A stretch of DNA of 64,000 nt from DASZIT01 sp963770635 (GTDB lineage Bacteria > Actinomycetota > Acidimicrobiia > Acidimicrobiales > RAAP-2). The notes below the pieces were generated by a model that had not been told where the DNA came from, made no database searches, and saw only the letters and a program-made list of their open reading frames with translations. Shown here piece by piece: positions 1-8,910 of the stretch. The translations under genes and the position numbers were made by a program. The stretch is from assembly GCA_963770635.1 (NCBI GenBank), contig CAVYQI010000003.1, positions 248,001-312,000 of the forward strand, in the 5' to 3' direction. Within the stretch, counting starts at the first letter, position 1. Each line of letters opens with the position of its first letter.

Positions 1-131
1 TGGCCCTCGACGAGCTGTTGGCGGCGGCCAAGCTGGACCCGGCCACCTACCGGAACAAAGACGCCGCCATCGCCGTCAAGGTGTCAGGCGCGGAGATCAC
101 CGACCCGGATCCCGGCACCGAGCCGGACTGA
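1..131 (+). CDS. C-terminal end of an unidentified protein (truncated by window edge)
   Basis: An open frame enters from the left edge in frame 3 and reads 42 codons to a TGA at 129-131. The visible peptide starts ALDELLAAAKLDPATYRN and ends in an acidic tail (DPDPGTEPD). No family can be named from this fragment. It converges on the lipoprotein gene that ends at 149, with 17 bases between the two stops. Confidence 0.55.
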   Translation, partial: ALDELLAAAKLDPATYRNKDAAIAVKVSGAEITDPDPGTEPD

Positions 132-148
132 TCGGCCGGCGTCGATGG

Positions 149-1309
149 TCAGGGCGACGGGGCGATGGCCATGGAGGATGCCCCGGCGCAGACCTTGACG
201 GGCGTTCCAAAGGCCTGGGAAGCGGTGTCGTAGGGGATGATCGAGTCGAAGCCGTCCACGATGAAGGCGGTGACACCGTCGAGGGCCAGGGCGATGTCGC
301 TCGGATGTTGGGTGCCACCGGAGACGCCGACCCGGGCCGGCAGCCGCACCGGAGGGGTGGGTGTCGCCACCGGTGACAGGGTCACCGGGTTGACCCAGTT
401 GTTGGCCGAGTCGACCACGTAGGCTGCCGCGTCGGTGGGCGAGACGATCAGCGAGGCCGGCGAGGCGATGCCGAATTGGTCGAACGACGCCTCCGGCTGC
501 AGGGCTCCGGTCGCCACCGAGATTGGGAGCAGGCGACCTCCGAAATCCGTGCCTCCCTGGCCGACCACATACAGCGTCGAACCGTCCGGGCTGATGGCGA
601 TGCCGTGGGGTGAGTAGACCGAGGAGACCGTCAATCCGGTCGGGATCGGCGTTCCGGCCTTGGCATGGCCGGTATCCACCGGGATCACTGCCCCGGTGAC
701 CAGGGCGAACAGTGAGGTACCGGCCGGGTTGAGAGTCATGCCGAACACCGTGTGGCCGGCACCGAGGTCGAGGGGGGTTCCCACGCTGTTGTCGGTCAGG
801 TCGATGGGAACCAGGGTGCTGCCCACCGAAGCCACCAGGGTGCTCCCACTGGGGAACACCACCACGCTGTGGGTGCTGCCGGTCCCGGGGAGGACGATCG
901 GCGTCCCGGCCCGCTGGGTCACCAGGTTGATGGGGATCACCAGGTTCTGGGTCTTGGCTGCGGCGGTCGGGGTGGCGGCGACCGGCTGGGAGGTCACCAC
1001 ATAGGCCCAGTGGCCGTTGGGAGAGGTGGCGATGGCGAAATCGCCGGGGGCCGGGGTTCCCGAGATCGGGAGGGGGATGTCCGGCTCGGCGACGTTGTTC
1101 CTGGCCAGCTCCACCGGGGTCACCGCGTTGGAGCACACCACGTAGCCGACCGATCCAGCCGGGGAGAGGGACGCACGGGGGGGTGGAATCGGCTTGGACG
1201 AGGAGAACAGGGAGCAGCCACCCAGGGCGACGGAGGCGGCAACCGCCAGGGCGGCACCCACCGCCGGTGAACGGCGGCCGGGCACGGGAGTTCGCATCAT
1301 CGGTCCCAT
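149..1309 (-). CDS. Secreted lipoprotein with YVTN-type beta-propeller repeats
   Basis: 386 aa. The N-terminus is a lipoprotein signal: basic start, hydrophobic stretch, then a lipobox LGGC with the acylated Cys near residue 32, so the mature protein should be anchored outside the membrane. The rest is built of recurring units of the type 'ISPDGSTLYVV' and 'NPAGTSLFALV', the pattern of YVTN/NHL-like beta-propellers. Such proteins are usually surface-exposed binding or scaffold proteins; the ligand cannot be read from sequence. ATGs at residues 4 and 5 are alternative starts. It lies just downstream of the helicase gene, on the same strand. Confidence 0.8.
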   Translation of the reverse strand: MGPMMRTPVPGRRSPAVGAALAVAASVALGGCSLFSSSKPIPPPRASLSPAGSVGYVVCSNAVTPVELARNNVAEPDIPLPISGTPAPGDFAIATSPNGHWAYVVTSQPVAATPTAAAKTQNLVIPINLVTQRAGTPIVLPGTGSTHSVVVFPSGSTLVASVGSTLVPIDLTDNSVGTPLDLGAGHTVFGMTLNPAGTSLFALVTGAVIPVDTGHAKAGTPIPTGLTVSSVYSPHGIAISPDGSTLYVVGQGGTDFGGRLLPISVATGALQPEASFDQFGIASPASLIVSPTDAAAYVVDSANNWVNPVTLSPVATPTPPVRLPARVGVSGGTQHPSDIALALDGVTAFIVDGFDSIIPYDTASQAFGTPVKVCAGASSMAIAPSP

Positions 1310-1359
1310 GGCTGGTGCCGACCATAGCGAGCATGGAAGCCGGATCCGTACCGCACCGG

Positions 1360-3375
1360 TCAGACGCCGAGGGTCGATCGGATGGCGACCACGCGCCCGA
1401 TCACCTCGGCGGTCGTCTGCAGCGGAACATCCAGAAAATGGATCAGCTCCTCAGGAATCTCGTCGAGGAATCGGCTCCGGTCCCTCTCCACCACCCGGTT
1501 GAGCGATCGGCGACGGCGGGCGTGGGAGAGATACAGCCGGCGCTGGGCCCGAGTGATGGCCACGTAGGCCAGTCGGCGTTCCTCTTCGATCTGGCCGTCG
1601 TCCAGGCAACGGCGATCTGGGAAGACCCCTTCCTCCATGCCGACCACGAAGACGACGCCGAACTCCAGGCCCTTGGCCGCGTGGATCGTCATCAATGACA
1701 CCCGGCTTCGGTCGTCATCCGAATCGTCGGCCTCGGTGATGAGTCCGGCCATGTCCAGGAATGACTCGATGGTCGGATGGTCACCGGCCATCAAGCGCAG
1801 TTGGGCGAGACTTTCCTGGCGGTAGCCGCGCTCCTCGTCGTCGACGGCGGCATCGAGCAGCTGGCGCACGAACTCACCGTCGGCGGTGACCGCGTCGATG
1901 GCGCCGAGCGCGCCTCCCCCCACCGCCGCCTCCCGTACGTCGTCCAGCAATCGGACGAAGCGGTCCAGCCCCCGGAGGGCCAACTTCGGGAGGTCGTCGA
2001 TCTCCGCCCGTCGGGCCAGGGTGTCCCCGAGCGACAGCCCATGGGCCTGGGCGAAGGCCCGGACCTTCTTGATGCTGGCGTCGCCCACCGCCCGCCGGGG
2101 GACGTTGACGCAACGCCGGAACGACAGCTCGTCCTGAGGGTTGGCGGCCAGGCGTAGATAGGCGACGAGATCCTTGATCTCCTTACGGTCGAAGAACGAG
2201 GTCCCTCCGACCGTCCGGCAGGGGATGCCCCGGCGCACGATTTCCGCTTCGATGGGCCGCGCCAACGTTTTGGCCCGGCACAGGACGGCGATCTCCCCGG
2301 GCGGGGCCCCCTCCCCCACCAGGGTGGCGACCTCGTCGGCCAGCCAGGACGCCTCATCCATCTCGTCATCGGCGGCCCGCAAGGCGATCAGGTTGCCTTC
2401 CCCGGCCCGGGTCCAGAGGTGCTTGTCGGCTCGGGTGGGGTTGCGGGCGATCACCGCGTTGGCGGCGTCCAGAATGGTGCCGGTCGAACGAAAGTTCTGC
2501 TCGAGGAGCACGGTGGTGGCGGTCGGGAAGGTGCGGGTGAAATTGAGGATGTTGCCGACGTCCGCCGCCCGGAAACCGTAGATCGACTGGTCGCCGTCGC
2601 CGACGCAGCACAGATTCAGATGGTCGGCGGCCAGCTGTTCGACGATGACGCTCTGGGCCCGGTTGGTGTCCTGGTACTCGTCCACCAGGATCTGGGAGAA
2701 TCGCGTCCGGTAGTGCTCCCGGACGTCGGCGTGGTCACACAGCAGCCGGACGACATGGACGAGCAGGTCGTCGAAGTCGACGGCGTCAGCCGCGACCAGT
2801 CGCTGCTGGTACTCGCGGTAGATGCGGGCATGGGCGTTGGAACGGGGGTCGGCGGACTCGATCGAAAGCTGAGCGGGATCGACCAGTCGGTTCTTGGCCG
2901 AGCTGATGGCCGCCTTCGACCCGCCCACCGGGACCTGTTTGACGTCGACGTTGAGGTCGTCGCAGATGTCCCGCACCATCCGCTTGCAGTCGTCCTCGGA
3001 GAGAATGGTGAACTGGCGGGTCAGCCCGACCCGACCGGCGTAGGGCCGGAGCATCCGCACGCAGGCGCTGTGAAAGGTGGACACCCACATGTCGGCGGCC
3101 AACGGGCCCAGGGAGGCCAACAGGCGTTCTTTCATCTCCCGGGCGGCCTTGTTGGTGAAGGTGATGGCCAGCACCTTCTCGGGGGCCACCACGCCGGTAG
3201 CGATCAGGTAACCGATCCGGCTGGTGAGGACCTTGGTCTTGCCGCTGCCGGCTCCGGCCAGCACCAGCAACGGACCCGTCCCGTGTTCGACCGCCTCCCG
3301 TTGCCGGGGGTTCAGCCCCCGGGTGAAGCGATCGGGCGCCAACCGTCGGTTCGATCCGGACGAGGGGTTGGCCAC
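1360..3375 (-). CDS. ATP-dependent DNA helicase, UvrD/PcrA/Rep superfamily 1
   Basis: 671 aa, close in length to Rep and a little shorter than PcrA/UvrD. Order of motifs: Q-motif 'LNPRQREAVEH', Walker A 'GAGSGKT' near residue 45, 'TFTNKAAREMKER', Walker B 'VDEYQDTN' near residue 230, 'GDGDQSIYGFRAA', 'LEQNFRST', and motif VI 'VAITRAQRRLYL'. It should unwind DNA 3'-5' in repair or replication restart. The C-terminal tail after motif VI is short and lacks an evident PcrA-type RNAP/Tudor domain. The specific paralogue (PcrA, UvrD2 or Rep) is not settled by sequence alone. Confidence 0.93.
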   Translation of the reverse strand: MANPSSGSNRRLAPDRFTRGLNPRQREAVEHGTGPLLVLAGAGSGKTKVLTSRIGYLIATGVVAPEKVLAITFTNKAAREMKERLLASLGPLAADMWVSTFHSACVRMLRPYAGRVGLTRQFTILSEDDCKRMVRDICDDLNVDVKQVPVGGSKAAISSAKNRLVDPAQLSIESADPRSNAHARIYREYQQRLVAADAVDFDDLLVHVVRLLCDHADVREHYRTRFSQILVDEYQDTNRAQSVIVEQLAADHLNLCCVGDGDQSIYGFRAADVGNILNFTRTFPTATTVLLEQNFRSTGTILDAANAVIARNPTRADKHLWTRAGEGNLIALRAADDEMDEASWLADEVATLVGEGAPPGEIAVLCRAKTLARPIEAEIVRRGIPCRTVGGTSFFDRKEIKDLVAYLRLAANPQDELSFRRCVNVPRRAVGDASIKKVRAFAQAHGLSLGDTLARRAEIDDLPKLALRGLDRFVRLLDDVREAAVGGGALGAIDAVTADGEFVRQLLDAAVDDEERGYRQESLAQLRLMAGDHPTIESFLDMAGLITEADDSDDDRSRVSLMTIHAAKGLEFGVVFVVGMEEGVFPDRRCLDDGQIEEERRLAYVAITRAQRRLYLSHARRRRSLNRVVERDRSRFLDEIPEELIHFLDVPLQTTAEVIGRVVAIRSTLGV

Positions 3376-3465
3376 GGCGGCTCACCCTACCGGCAGCCCC
3401 CGCCGCACCCGACCGCAGTCCGGTGCCGAGATGAGGACCAGGGTGTTCACCCGATCGACGCCGAA

Positions 3466-3780
3466 CTAGGCGAGGCCTTCGGTTCCCTCGAGCCGATCAC
3501 CGCGGCCTTCGGTGCCCTCGAACGGCTCCGCCAGAAAATGCCGGAGCTTCATGACCATCTCCGCCGGAAGGTCGCCGTGGTGGTGGGGCGGGCGGAAAAC
3601 CTCGGTGTGGCCATCCACCGTCACCCGGAAACGGTCCTTGCTCTCGACGGTGACGTCGCCCAGTGCTTCGAGCAGGCTGAGCACCTGCGGCCACTTGATG
3701 TTGCTGCTCAAGGGATGGCCGGTCAGCCGGTCCAGGACCCGACGCTGGTCGTTGTCGAGATGGTGAAGATCTCTGTCCAT
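3466..3780 (-). CDS. Conserved small protein, possible HicA-like fold
   Basis: 104 aa. The conserved part runs 'LDRLTGHPLSSNIKWPQVLSLLEALGDVTVESKDRFRVTVDGHTEVFRPP' (shown here only as a paraphrase of blocks: HPLSSNIKW, LLEALG, VTVDG, EVFRPPHH). This size and order are typical of a widespread actinobacterial hypothetical family that resembles HicA-type double-stranded RNA-binding toxins. No HicB-like antitoxin gene is adjacent, so a toxin role is not supported. Three tandem acidic repeats at the C-terminus (EGTEG) look low-complexity. Confidence 0.6.
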   Translation of the reverse strand: MDRDLHHLDNDQRRVLDRLTGHPLSSNIKWPQVLSLLEALGDVTVESKDRFRVTVDGHTEVFRPPHHHGDLPAEMVMKLRHFLAEPFEGTEGRGDRLEGTEGLA

Positions 3781-4097
3781 GGCGGGTCCCTCGATTCCGT
3801 CGGCTATCCCTTGCCGAATATACGGCTCCCGACCGCCGGTCGCGTCAGTGGGGATGGTGGGAGCGAGGCGTTCGGGTCAACGTGCCTGGAATCCGCGTGG
3901 CCGGGTCTGGTCGTCCCTCGACAGCCTCGACCGGCAGGGAGTCGACGATCCGGGCTGTCGTCGGCCGAGCACCGGCGCCGACGTCATCATCCTCAGAACC
4001 GGCCCAGGGGGACGGAGGGTCACTGGCCGGAAACGAGTCTTCGCCGTCGGAGTCCGGGTCGCCGTAGACGGTGCGGCTCCAGGGAAATCATCGACAC
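3781..4097. other. Gene-free stretch
   Basis: 317 bases between the small HicA-like gene and the VOC gene. Open frames here are antisense or run-on shadows without recognisable protein features. I see no tRNA, repeat or convincing terminator. Confidence 0.4.
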
Positions 4098-4505
4098 TCA
4101 GGTCGGTGGCGAGAGCGAGGCTTCCGGCAGGGTGGGTTCGAACAGCTCGACCGGGTTCCCGGAGGGATCGTCGACCAGGATCTGTTTCCCGCCCACCCCG
4201 GCAACGATGTCGTTGCGGAAGTGGGCCCCGCCCTCGCGCAAGGTCTTGACCGTCGCCTCCAGATCCGAGACCTCGATCGAGAATCGATTCCACCCGCCGG
4301 GCTCCGGCATGGTGCCGTCGGGCATGGCCTGACCGCCGCCCGGTCCGCCGCCGGGGGCAGAGAGGACGAGACGCAGGTCACCCCGGGAGAGCATGGCGAA
4401 GGCCGGCGCCGGATGCATGACCTCTTGGAACCCCAGCTGCCCGCAGTAGAACGAGATCGCCCCATCGACGTCGTTGACGATGTACCGGACGCTGACGGTA
4501 GCCAT
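4098..4505 (-). CDS. VOC (glyoxalase/bleomycin resistance) family protein
   Basis: 135 aa single-module VOC protein: 'VRYIVNDVDGAISFYCGQLGF' start strand, central 'WNRFSIEVSDLEATVKTLREGGA', and 'ILVDDPSGNPVELFEP' with the metal-ligand-type Glu near the end. The family binds a metal and acts on small electrophiles, dioxygen adducts or antibiotics; the substrate is not predictable. It is transcribed divergently from the P450 gene and shares a 122-bp control region with it, which makes joint regulation by the neighbouring TetR plausible. Confidence 0.85.
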   Translation of the reverse strand: MATVSVRYIVNDVDGAISFYCGQLGFQEVMHPAPAFAMLSRGDLRLVLSAPGGGPGGGQAMPDGTMPEPGGWNRFSIEVSDLEATVKTLREGGAHFRNDIVAGVGGKQILVDDPSGNPVELFEPTLPEASLSPPT

Positions 4506-4588
4506 GGTCGATCTCCTCGCTCGCTCCTCGTTTACCGACCGTACGCGTTGCGGCGCCGGTCCGTCGGGTCGTCTTCCGTCTGTATCAT

Positions 4589-4618
4589 TTGACTCGAATC
4601 ATCATGTAGCGTTACATT
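4589..4618 (+). promoter_or_regulatory. P450 promoter with overlapping inverted repeat
   Basis: A -35-like TTGACT at 4589-4594 and a -10-like TACATT at 4613-4618 are separated by 18 bases and lie 10 bases before the P450 start codon. An inverted repeat ATGTA-N4-TACAT (4604-4617) covers the -10 region. Its place suits an operator for the TetR protein encoded just after the P450. Direct sequence reading; function inferred. Confidence 0.45.
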
Positions 4619-4627
4619 TGTAGGCAA

Positions 4628-5845
4628 ATGTCAGGCCAATTGAGCGCTCGAGAAATCCCGGCCGACGCTTCCTTCCGGCCGGTCTCCGGAGACGGTTGGC
4701 GCAATCCGTTCCCGATGTACCGGGCGTTGCGCGACCACGACCCGGTGCACCATGTCGAAAGCGGCGACTACTGGGTGCTGTCCCGGTTCGCCGATGTGTT
4801 CGACGCGGTGCGGGACACCGTCACCTTCACCTCGACCCAGGGGTTGACCTTCGAGTACGACGAACTCCACAAGGCCGGACTCGACGAGATCTCGCCGATG
4901 GTGTTCCTGGATCCCCCCGACCACACCACCTTCCGGCGGTTGGTGTCCCGAGGTTTCACCCCCCGGCAGGTGCTGTCGATCGAGCCCGACATCCGCCGGT
5001 TCGCCGTCGAGCGGCTGGAGCGGCTGGGGGCGGCCGGCGGGGGCGATGTGGTGGCTGAGCTCCTGAAGCCGCTCCCCAGCTTTGTGGTGGCCACCTACCT
5101 GGGTGTTCCACCCGAGGACCGGGAGCGCTTCGACAGTTGGACCCAGGGCATCCTCGCCGCCAATGCCCTCGGCGACCCGAAGTTGGCGGCGGCCACCGTG
5201 GGCGAGCTGTTCACCTTCTTCGCTGACCTCATCGAACGGCGGCGAGGAGAACCGGGAGACGATGTCGTCTCCGAGCTGGTGCAGTTGTGCGACGGCGACC
5301 GGCTGACGCCAATGCGGATCCTCGGCTTCGCCTTCACCATGGTCACCGGAGGGAACGACACCACCACCGGGTTGCTGAGCGGTGGGCTGGAATTGCTCGC
5401 TTCCCATCCCGATCAGCGCGATCTGCTCGCTCGTAGCCCGGAGCTGATTCCCGGCGGCATCGAGGAGTTGCTGCGACTCACCACTCCGGTGCAGGGCCTG
5501 GCTCGATCGACCACCCGGGACGTGGAGGTCGGCGGGGTCACGATTCCCGAGGGGCGCAAGGTCATGTTCCTCTACGGATCCGCCAACCGTGACAGCCGCG
5601 AGTTCGGACCCGACGCCGAAGTGCTCGACGTCACCCGCAACCCGCGCCGGATCCTCTCCTTCGGTTACGGCCCTCATCACTGCCTGGGGGCGGCAGCCGC
5701 CCGGTTGATGGGCCGGGTGGTGCTGGAAGAACTCCTGGCCCGCTTCCCCCGGTTCGGGGTGGACGCGGCCGCCGGGCATTTTGCCCCCGGGCATTTCGTC
5801 CGCTGGTACGAGTCGCTCCCGTTCACGACCGAGGTCGCCGCCTGA
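4628..5845 (+). CDS. Cytochrome P450
   Basis: 405 aa, the usual length of a soluble bacterial P450. The I-helix motif 'GGNDTTTG', a K-helix 'EELLR', and the heme-ligand loop 'FGYGPHHCLG' with the axial Cys at residue 352 are all present. It should catalyse oxygen-dependent hydroxylation of a hydrophobic substrate using external ferredoxin/reductase; no electron-transfer partner is next to it. The stop codon TGA overlaps the ATG of the downstream TetR gene by one base (TGATG at 5843-5847), so the two are likely translationally coupled. Confidence 0.95.
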   Translation: MSGQLSAREIPADASFRPVSGDGWRNPFPMYRALRDHDPVHHVESGDYWVLSRFADVFDAVRDTVTFTSTQGLTFEYDELHKAGLDEISPMVFLDPPDHTTFRRLVSRGFTPRQVLSIEPDIRRFAVERLERLGAAGGGDVVAELLKPLPSFVVATYLGVPPEDRERFDSWTQGILAANALGDPKLAAATVGELFTFFADLIERRRGEPGDDVVSELVQLCDGDRLTPMRILGFAFTMVTGGNDTTTGLLSGGLELLASHPDQRDLLARSPELIPGGIEELLRLTTPVQGLARSTTRDVEVGGVTIPEGRKVMFLYGSANRDSREFGPDAEVLDVTRNPRRILSFGYGPHHCLGAAAARLMGRVVLEELLARFPRFGVDAAAGHFAPGHFVRWYESLPFTTEVAA

Positions 5846-6420
5846 TGGCGTCCAACTGGTTGGTCGGCGATCAGGCCGCACTGGCTGCCGAGCGCATCCT
5901 GGACGCCGCCGGTCGATGCTTCGCGTCGCAGGGAGTCCCGAGCACATCGATTGCCGACATCGCCCGGGAGGCGGGCTGCTCCCGCCCCACCATCTACCGC
6001 TACTTCGACGACCGCCAAGCGCTGCGGTTGGCTTTCGTCCACCGCGAGGCGCGCCGGCTCGGAGCCGCGGTGGCCGCCGCTGTCGGCCCCATCGACGATC
6101 CGGCCGCCCGATTCGTCGACGCCTGCCTCCGGGCCCTCGCCGGGGTCCGGGCCAGCCCGACCCTGGCCGCCTGGTTCACCCCGGGCGGGAGCGCCATCGC
6201 CACCGACATGGCCGGCTCGTCGTCGGTGATCGAATCCATGGCCGGAACCCTGGTCGGCGATCCCGGCGACCCTGACCATCGGGATCGGGCCCGTTGGGTG
6301 GTGCGGATCATGCTCTCGCTGCTGGCGATGCCCGGCGCCGACGAGACCGACGAGCGACGGATGCTCGAGCGGTTCGTGGTCCCGGTCGCGGTGGCGTCCA
6401 TGCGGGCTCCGTCGGTTTGA
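5845..6420 (+). CDS. TetR/AcrR family transcriptional regulator
   Basis: 191 aa. The N-terminal helix-turn-helix is clear: 'AERILDAAGRCFASQGVPSTSIADIAREAGCSRPTIYRYFDDRQAL'-type order, split here as blocks ILDAAGRCFA, TSIADIAREAGCS, PTIYRYFDD. The C-terminal half is the variable ligand-binding domain. It is coupled to the P450 gene by a TGATG overlap and probably binds the inverted repeat in front of that gene, responding to a hydrophobic effector related to the P450 substrate (inference). Confidence 0.92.
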   Translation: MASNWLVGDQAALAAERILDAAGRCFASQGVPSTSIADIAREAGCSRPTIYRYFDDRQALRLAFVHREARRLGAAVAAAVGPIDDPAARFVDACLRALAGVRASPTLAAWFTPGGSAIATDMAGSSSVIESMAGTLVGDPGDPDHRDRARWVVRIMLSLLAMPGADETDERRMLERFVVPVAVASMRAPSV

Positions 6421-6454
6421 GGCACCGGACGGCAATTCTCACCGTCACGTCGGC

Positions 6455-7091
6455 TCACGGCGCCAACCCGTGTCGGCGGGCGTAGACGGCCGCCTGGCTG
6501 CGGTCTCGGCTCTGGGTCTTGGTGAAGATCCGGTTGATGTGCGTCTTGACGGTGGACTCCCCGACGAAGAGGCGGGCGGCGATCTCGGCGTTGGAGAGAC
6601 CTTCGGCGATGAGCGCCAGCACCTCGCCCTCGCGGTCGGTCAGCCCGTCGGGCAGGGTCTCCGGCCTCCCCGGTCTCAGGTGGGCGGCTCGCACCAGGCG
6701 GGCCTGCACGTCGGGGTCGAGCACCGACTGGCCGGCGGCGGCCGCCTCGAGGGCCCGCCGGATGTCATCGCGCCCGGCGTCCTTGGTCAGGTAGCCGAGC
6801 GCGCCGGCCGGAGAGTGCCGCCACCACCGACTCGTCATCGGCGTAGGTGGTCAGCACCACCACCCGGGTGCCCGGGAACCGGGCACGGATGGAGGCGGTT
6901 GCCTCGATCCCGTCCATCTCCGGCATACGCAGATCCATGAGCACGACGTCGGGCTGGTGACGGTCGACCAGATCCACCGCCTCGGCGCCGTTGGCGGCCA
7001 ATCCGACCACATCGAAGTCCGGCAGGCTGCTCACGATGGTGGACAGCCCCTCGCGTACCACCCGCTGGTCGTCGGCGATCACGATCTTCAT
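6455..7091 (-). CDS. NarL/LuxR-type response regulator (interrupted by +1 frameshift)
   Basis: The receiver domain starts at 7091 (MKIVIADDQRVVREGL; phospho-acceptor Asp in 'PDVVLMDLRMPEMDG') and runs to 'TTYADDESVVAALS'. The rest, 'AGALGYLTKDAGRDD' and a LuxR HTH ('LTDREGEVLALIAEG', 'STVKTHINRI'), is in another frame. Removing one base in the GC stretch at about 6804-6811 joins them into a 211-aa protein, the normal family length. Its ATG overlaps the TGA of the kinase gene (ATGA). It is the likely output partner of that kinase. Confidence 0.85.
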
Positions 7092-8219
7092 GCCGGCAAC
7101 TTCGCCTCGACCCGCCACCCCGGCGCTGACGGGCCGGCGTCGAGCACGCCGCCAAGGAGCAGCACCCGCTCCCGCATGCCCTGGAGTCCGTAGCCGCCAC
7201 TGCTGCCGGTGTCCGCGAGGCGGCCCCATCGGCTCGGCATTGACGATGACGATGTGCACGGCGCCGGGCGAAAAGGCCAACTCGACCGAAACCGGTGCAC
7301 CGGGTGCGTGTTTGGTGGCGTTGGTGAGCGCTTCCTGGGCGATCCGGTAGAGGGCGAGCGCGACGTGCGGGGTGAGGGGCCGGGCGGCGCCGGTGACGCT
7401 CAGCTGGGCTCCGCTCTCAGCACAGAGATCTTTCAGTTGCTGGGGGAGCGGCGCGGCGTCGTCCCGAAGTGCGCTGACCGCCCGACGGGCTTCGCTGAGG
7501 CCTTCGGTAACCAGCCGCCGGGTCTGGCGTAGGCCTTCGTGGAGCTGCTCGTCGTCCCCGGTCCCGATCCCGGAGTTGAGGGCCTCCAACTGGACCGAAA
7601 GCGCTCCCAACGTGTGGGCCAGGACGTCGTGGATCTCCCGGGCCAGTCGGTTGCGCTCGGCCAGTAGCTCGGCCCGTTCGTGCTCCACCGAGGCCCGTTC
7701 CCGTTCCACCGCCACCTGAGCCCTCTGGTCGGCATGCTCGAGCACCTGTCGCCGGCTGGTCCCGATGACCAGGCCGCCCAGGGCGGCGGCGGCGCTTCCC
7801 GCCACCGGGATGAACGAGTGCCCGTAGGCGGCGGCCGCCAGCAGATGGGCGACCGGACCGGCCGCCCCGAACATCACCGCCACCGGCAGGTCGAAGGCCA
7901 TGGCGGCTCCCACGCCGGCGACGGCGGAGAAGGCGATGGCGGCCGGCGCGATCGGGGCCAGCGCCCCACCGGCCGCCCCCAGGCAGACCAGGGCAACCCC
8001 CGTCGTCACCTGGCGGTCCCCTGCCCGGGCCGCCAGCCATCCGATCCAGGCGGCCACCACCACCATCATCAGCAGCAGGCGCTCGAGCTGAGTCCCGTCT
8101 GCCCCAAGATGAGCCTCGGGCACCACCGTCGCCACCAGGGCGATGAGCCCGGCGATGCGGATGGCATTGCGCAGCGGGGGGTCGCCGAGGATCAGCCGGT
8201 TGTCAGCGGGGTCGGTCAC
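7088..8219 (-). CDS. NarL-type sensor histidine kinase (interrupted by +1 frameshift)
   Basis: Several N-terminal membrane segments are followed by a coiled linker, the HisKA_3 dimerisation box 'LAREIHDVLAHTLGALSVQL' with the phospho-His, and an HATPase domain with N-box 'EALTNATKHAPG'. The last segment, 'GGYGLQGMRERVLLLGG', is out of frame; dropping one C from CCCC at 7224-7227 restores a 376-aa kinase ending LPA at 7088. I chose the GTG at 8219, which overlaps the upstream membrane gene slightly; a longer frame reaches 8273. It phosphorylates the regulator encoded immediately downstream. Confidence 0.85.
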
Positions 8220-8781
8220 TCGCACCCATGATGCCCGACTCCACCATCGGTCGGCGGGGAGTCTGGCCGGCATCCGGGAGGGGCGGCGTCCGGATCAGTG
8301 ACGAACGGGCCCTCCAAGCCAGCACCCCGGTCCGGCTGAGGACTTCGGCGAAGGCCATGAGGATGAGAGCCGACGTCCAGGCCTCGGCCGACGTGATGCT
8401 GTGGGTGGCACTGAAGTGGGCGATGGATGGCGCTCCCCCGTGGGTGGCGTACAGCTCGAAGGCCAGGCGGGAACCGACCCCGACGATCCACAGGGCAGCG
8501 GCGACGAAGCCGGCCTTGGCCAGGAAGCTGCCGTTGGCCTCCGGATGTAGATGGGTGTACACCCCGCACAAGATGCCGAGAGTCGCCCCGACCGTGATCC
8601 CGGTCATGACCAGGAGTACGTCGTTGCCGGCAGTGGGGATGCCGTGCAGGTAGGAGTAGCCGGCCCAGGCCACGACCCCGACCGGCCAGATGAGGCCGAA
8701 GGCAGTGAGTTTCTTGCCGAGGATCTGGCGGATGACCAGAGCGATGAGAAGGCCGTTGACGATGTAATCAGTAGTGGACAT
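8203..8781 (-). CDS. Conserved multi-pass membrane protein next to two-component genes
   Basis: About 192 aa from the ATG at 8781 (MSTTDYIVNGLLIALVIRQI), which has a GGGAG Shine-Dalgarno-like site upstream; the frame itself is open to 8853. At least five hydrophobic helices are visible, plus a conserved-looking 'SRLAFELYATHGGAP' segment and a basic, Arg/Pro-rich C-terminal tail. Related membrane proteins accompany LuxR-type two-component operons in actinobacteria (from memory). It could be a sensor accessory, but no function is established. The kinase gene starts inside its last codons. Confidence 0.75.
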   Translation of the reverse strand: MSTTDYIVNGLLIALVIRQILGKKLTAFGLIWPVGVVAWAGYSYLHGIPTAGNDVLLVMTGITVGATLGILCGVYTHLHPEANGSFLAKAGFVAAALWIVGVGSRLAFELYATHGGAPSIAHFSATHSITSAEAWTSALILMAFAEVLSRTGVLAWRARSSLIRTPPLPDAGQTPRRPMVESGIMGASDRPR

Positions 8782-8910
8782 GGATCCAGTCTCCCGATTC
8801 CAGCCTTCGGTGGCGTCAACCCAGGGGTGGATCCGGGATTGATCGGCGTCCACCTGGAGGTCGTGACCGACCAGCCAGAGGACGGCGCGACACCGGGAGC
8901 TGGGGCTAGT

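Noticed and set aside
3466..3780. Toxin-antitoxin module
   Set aside because: The small protein resembles HicA in layout, but no antitoxin-like partner is adjacent.
2419..4332. 637-codon open frame on the plus strand opposite the UvrD/PcrA helicase
   Set aside because: High-GC shadow: it is antisense to a helicase with all motifs, and its product has no family features.
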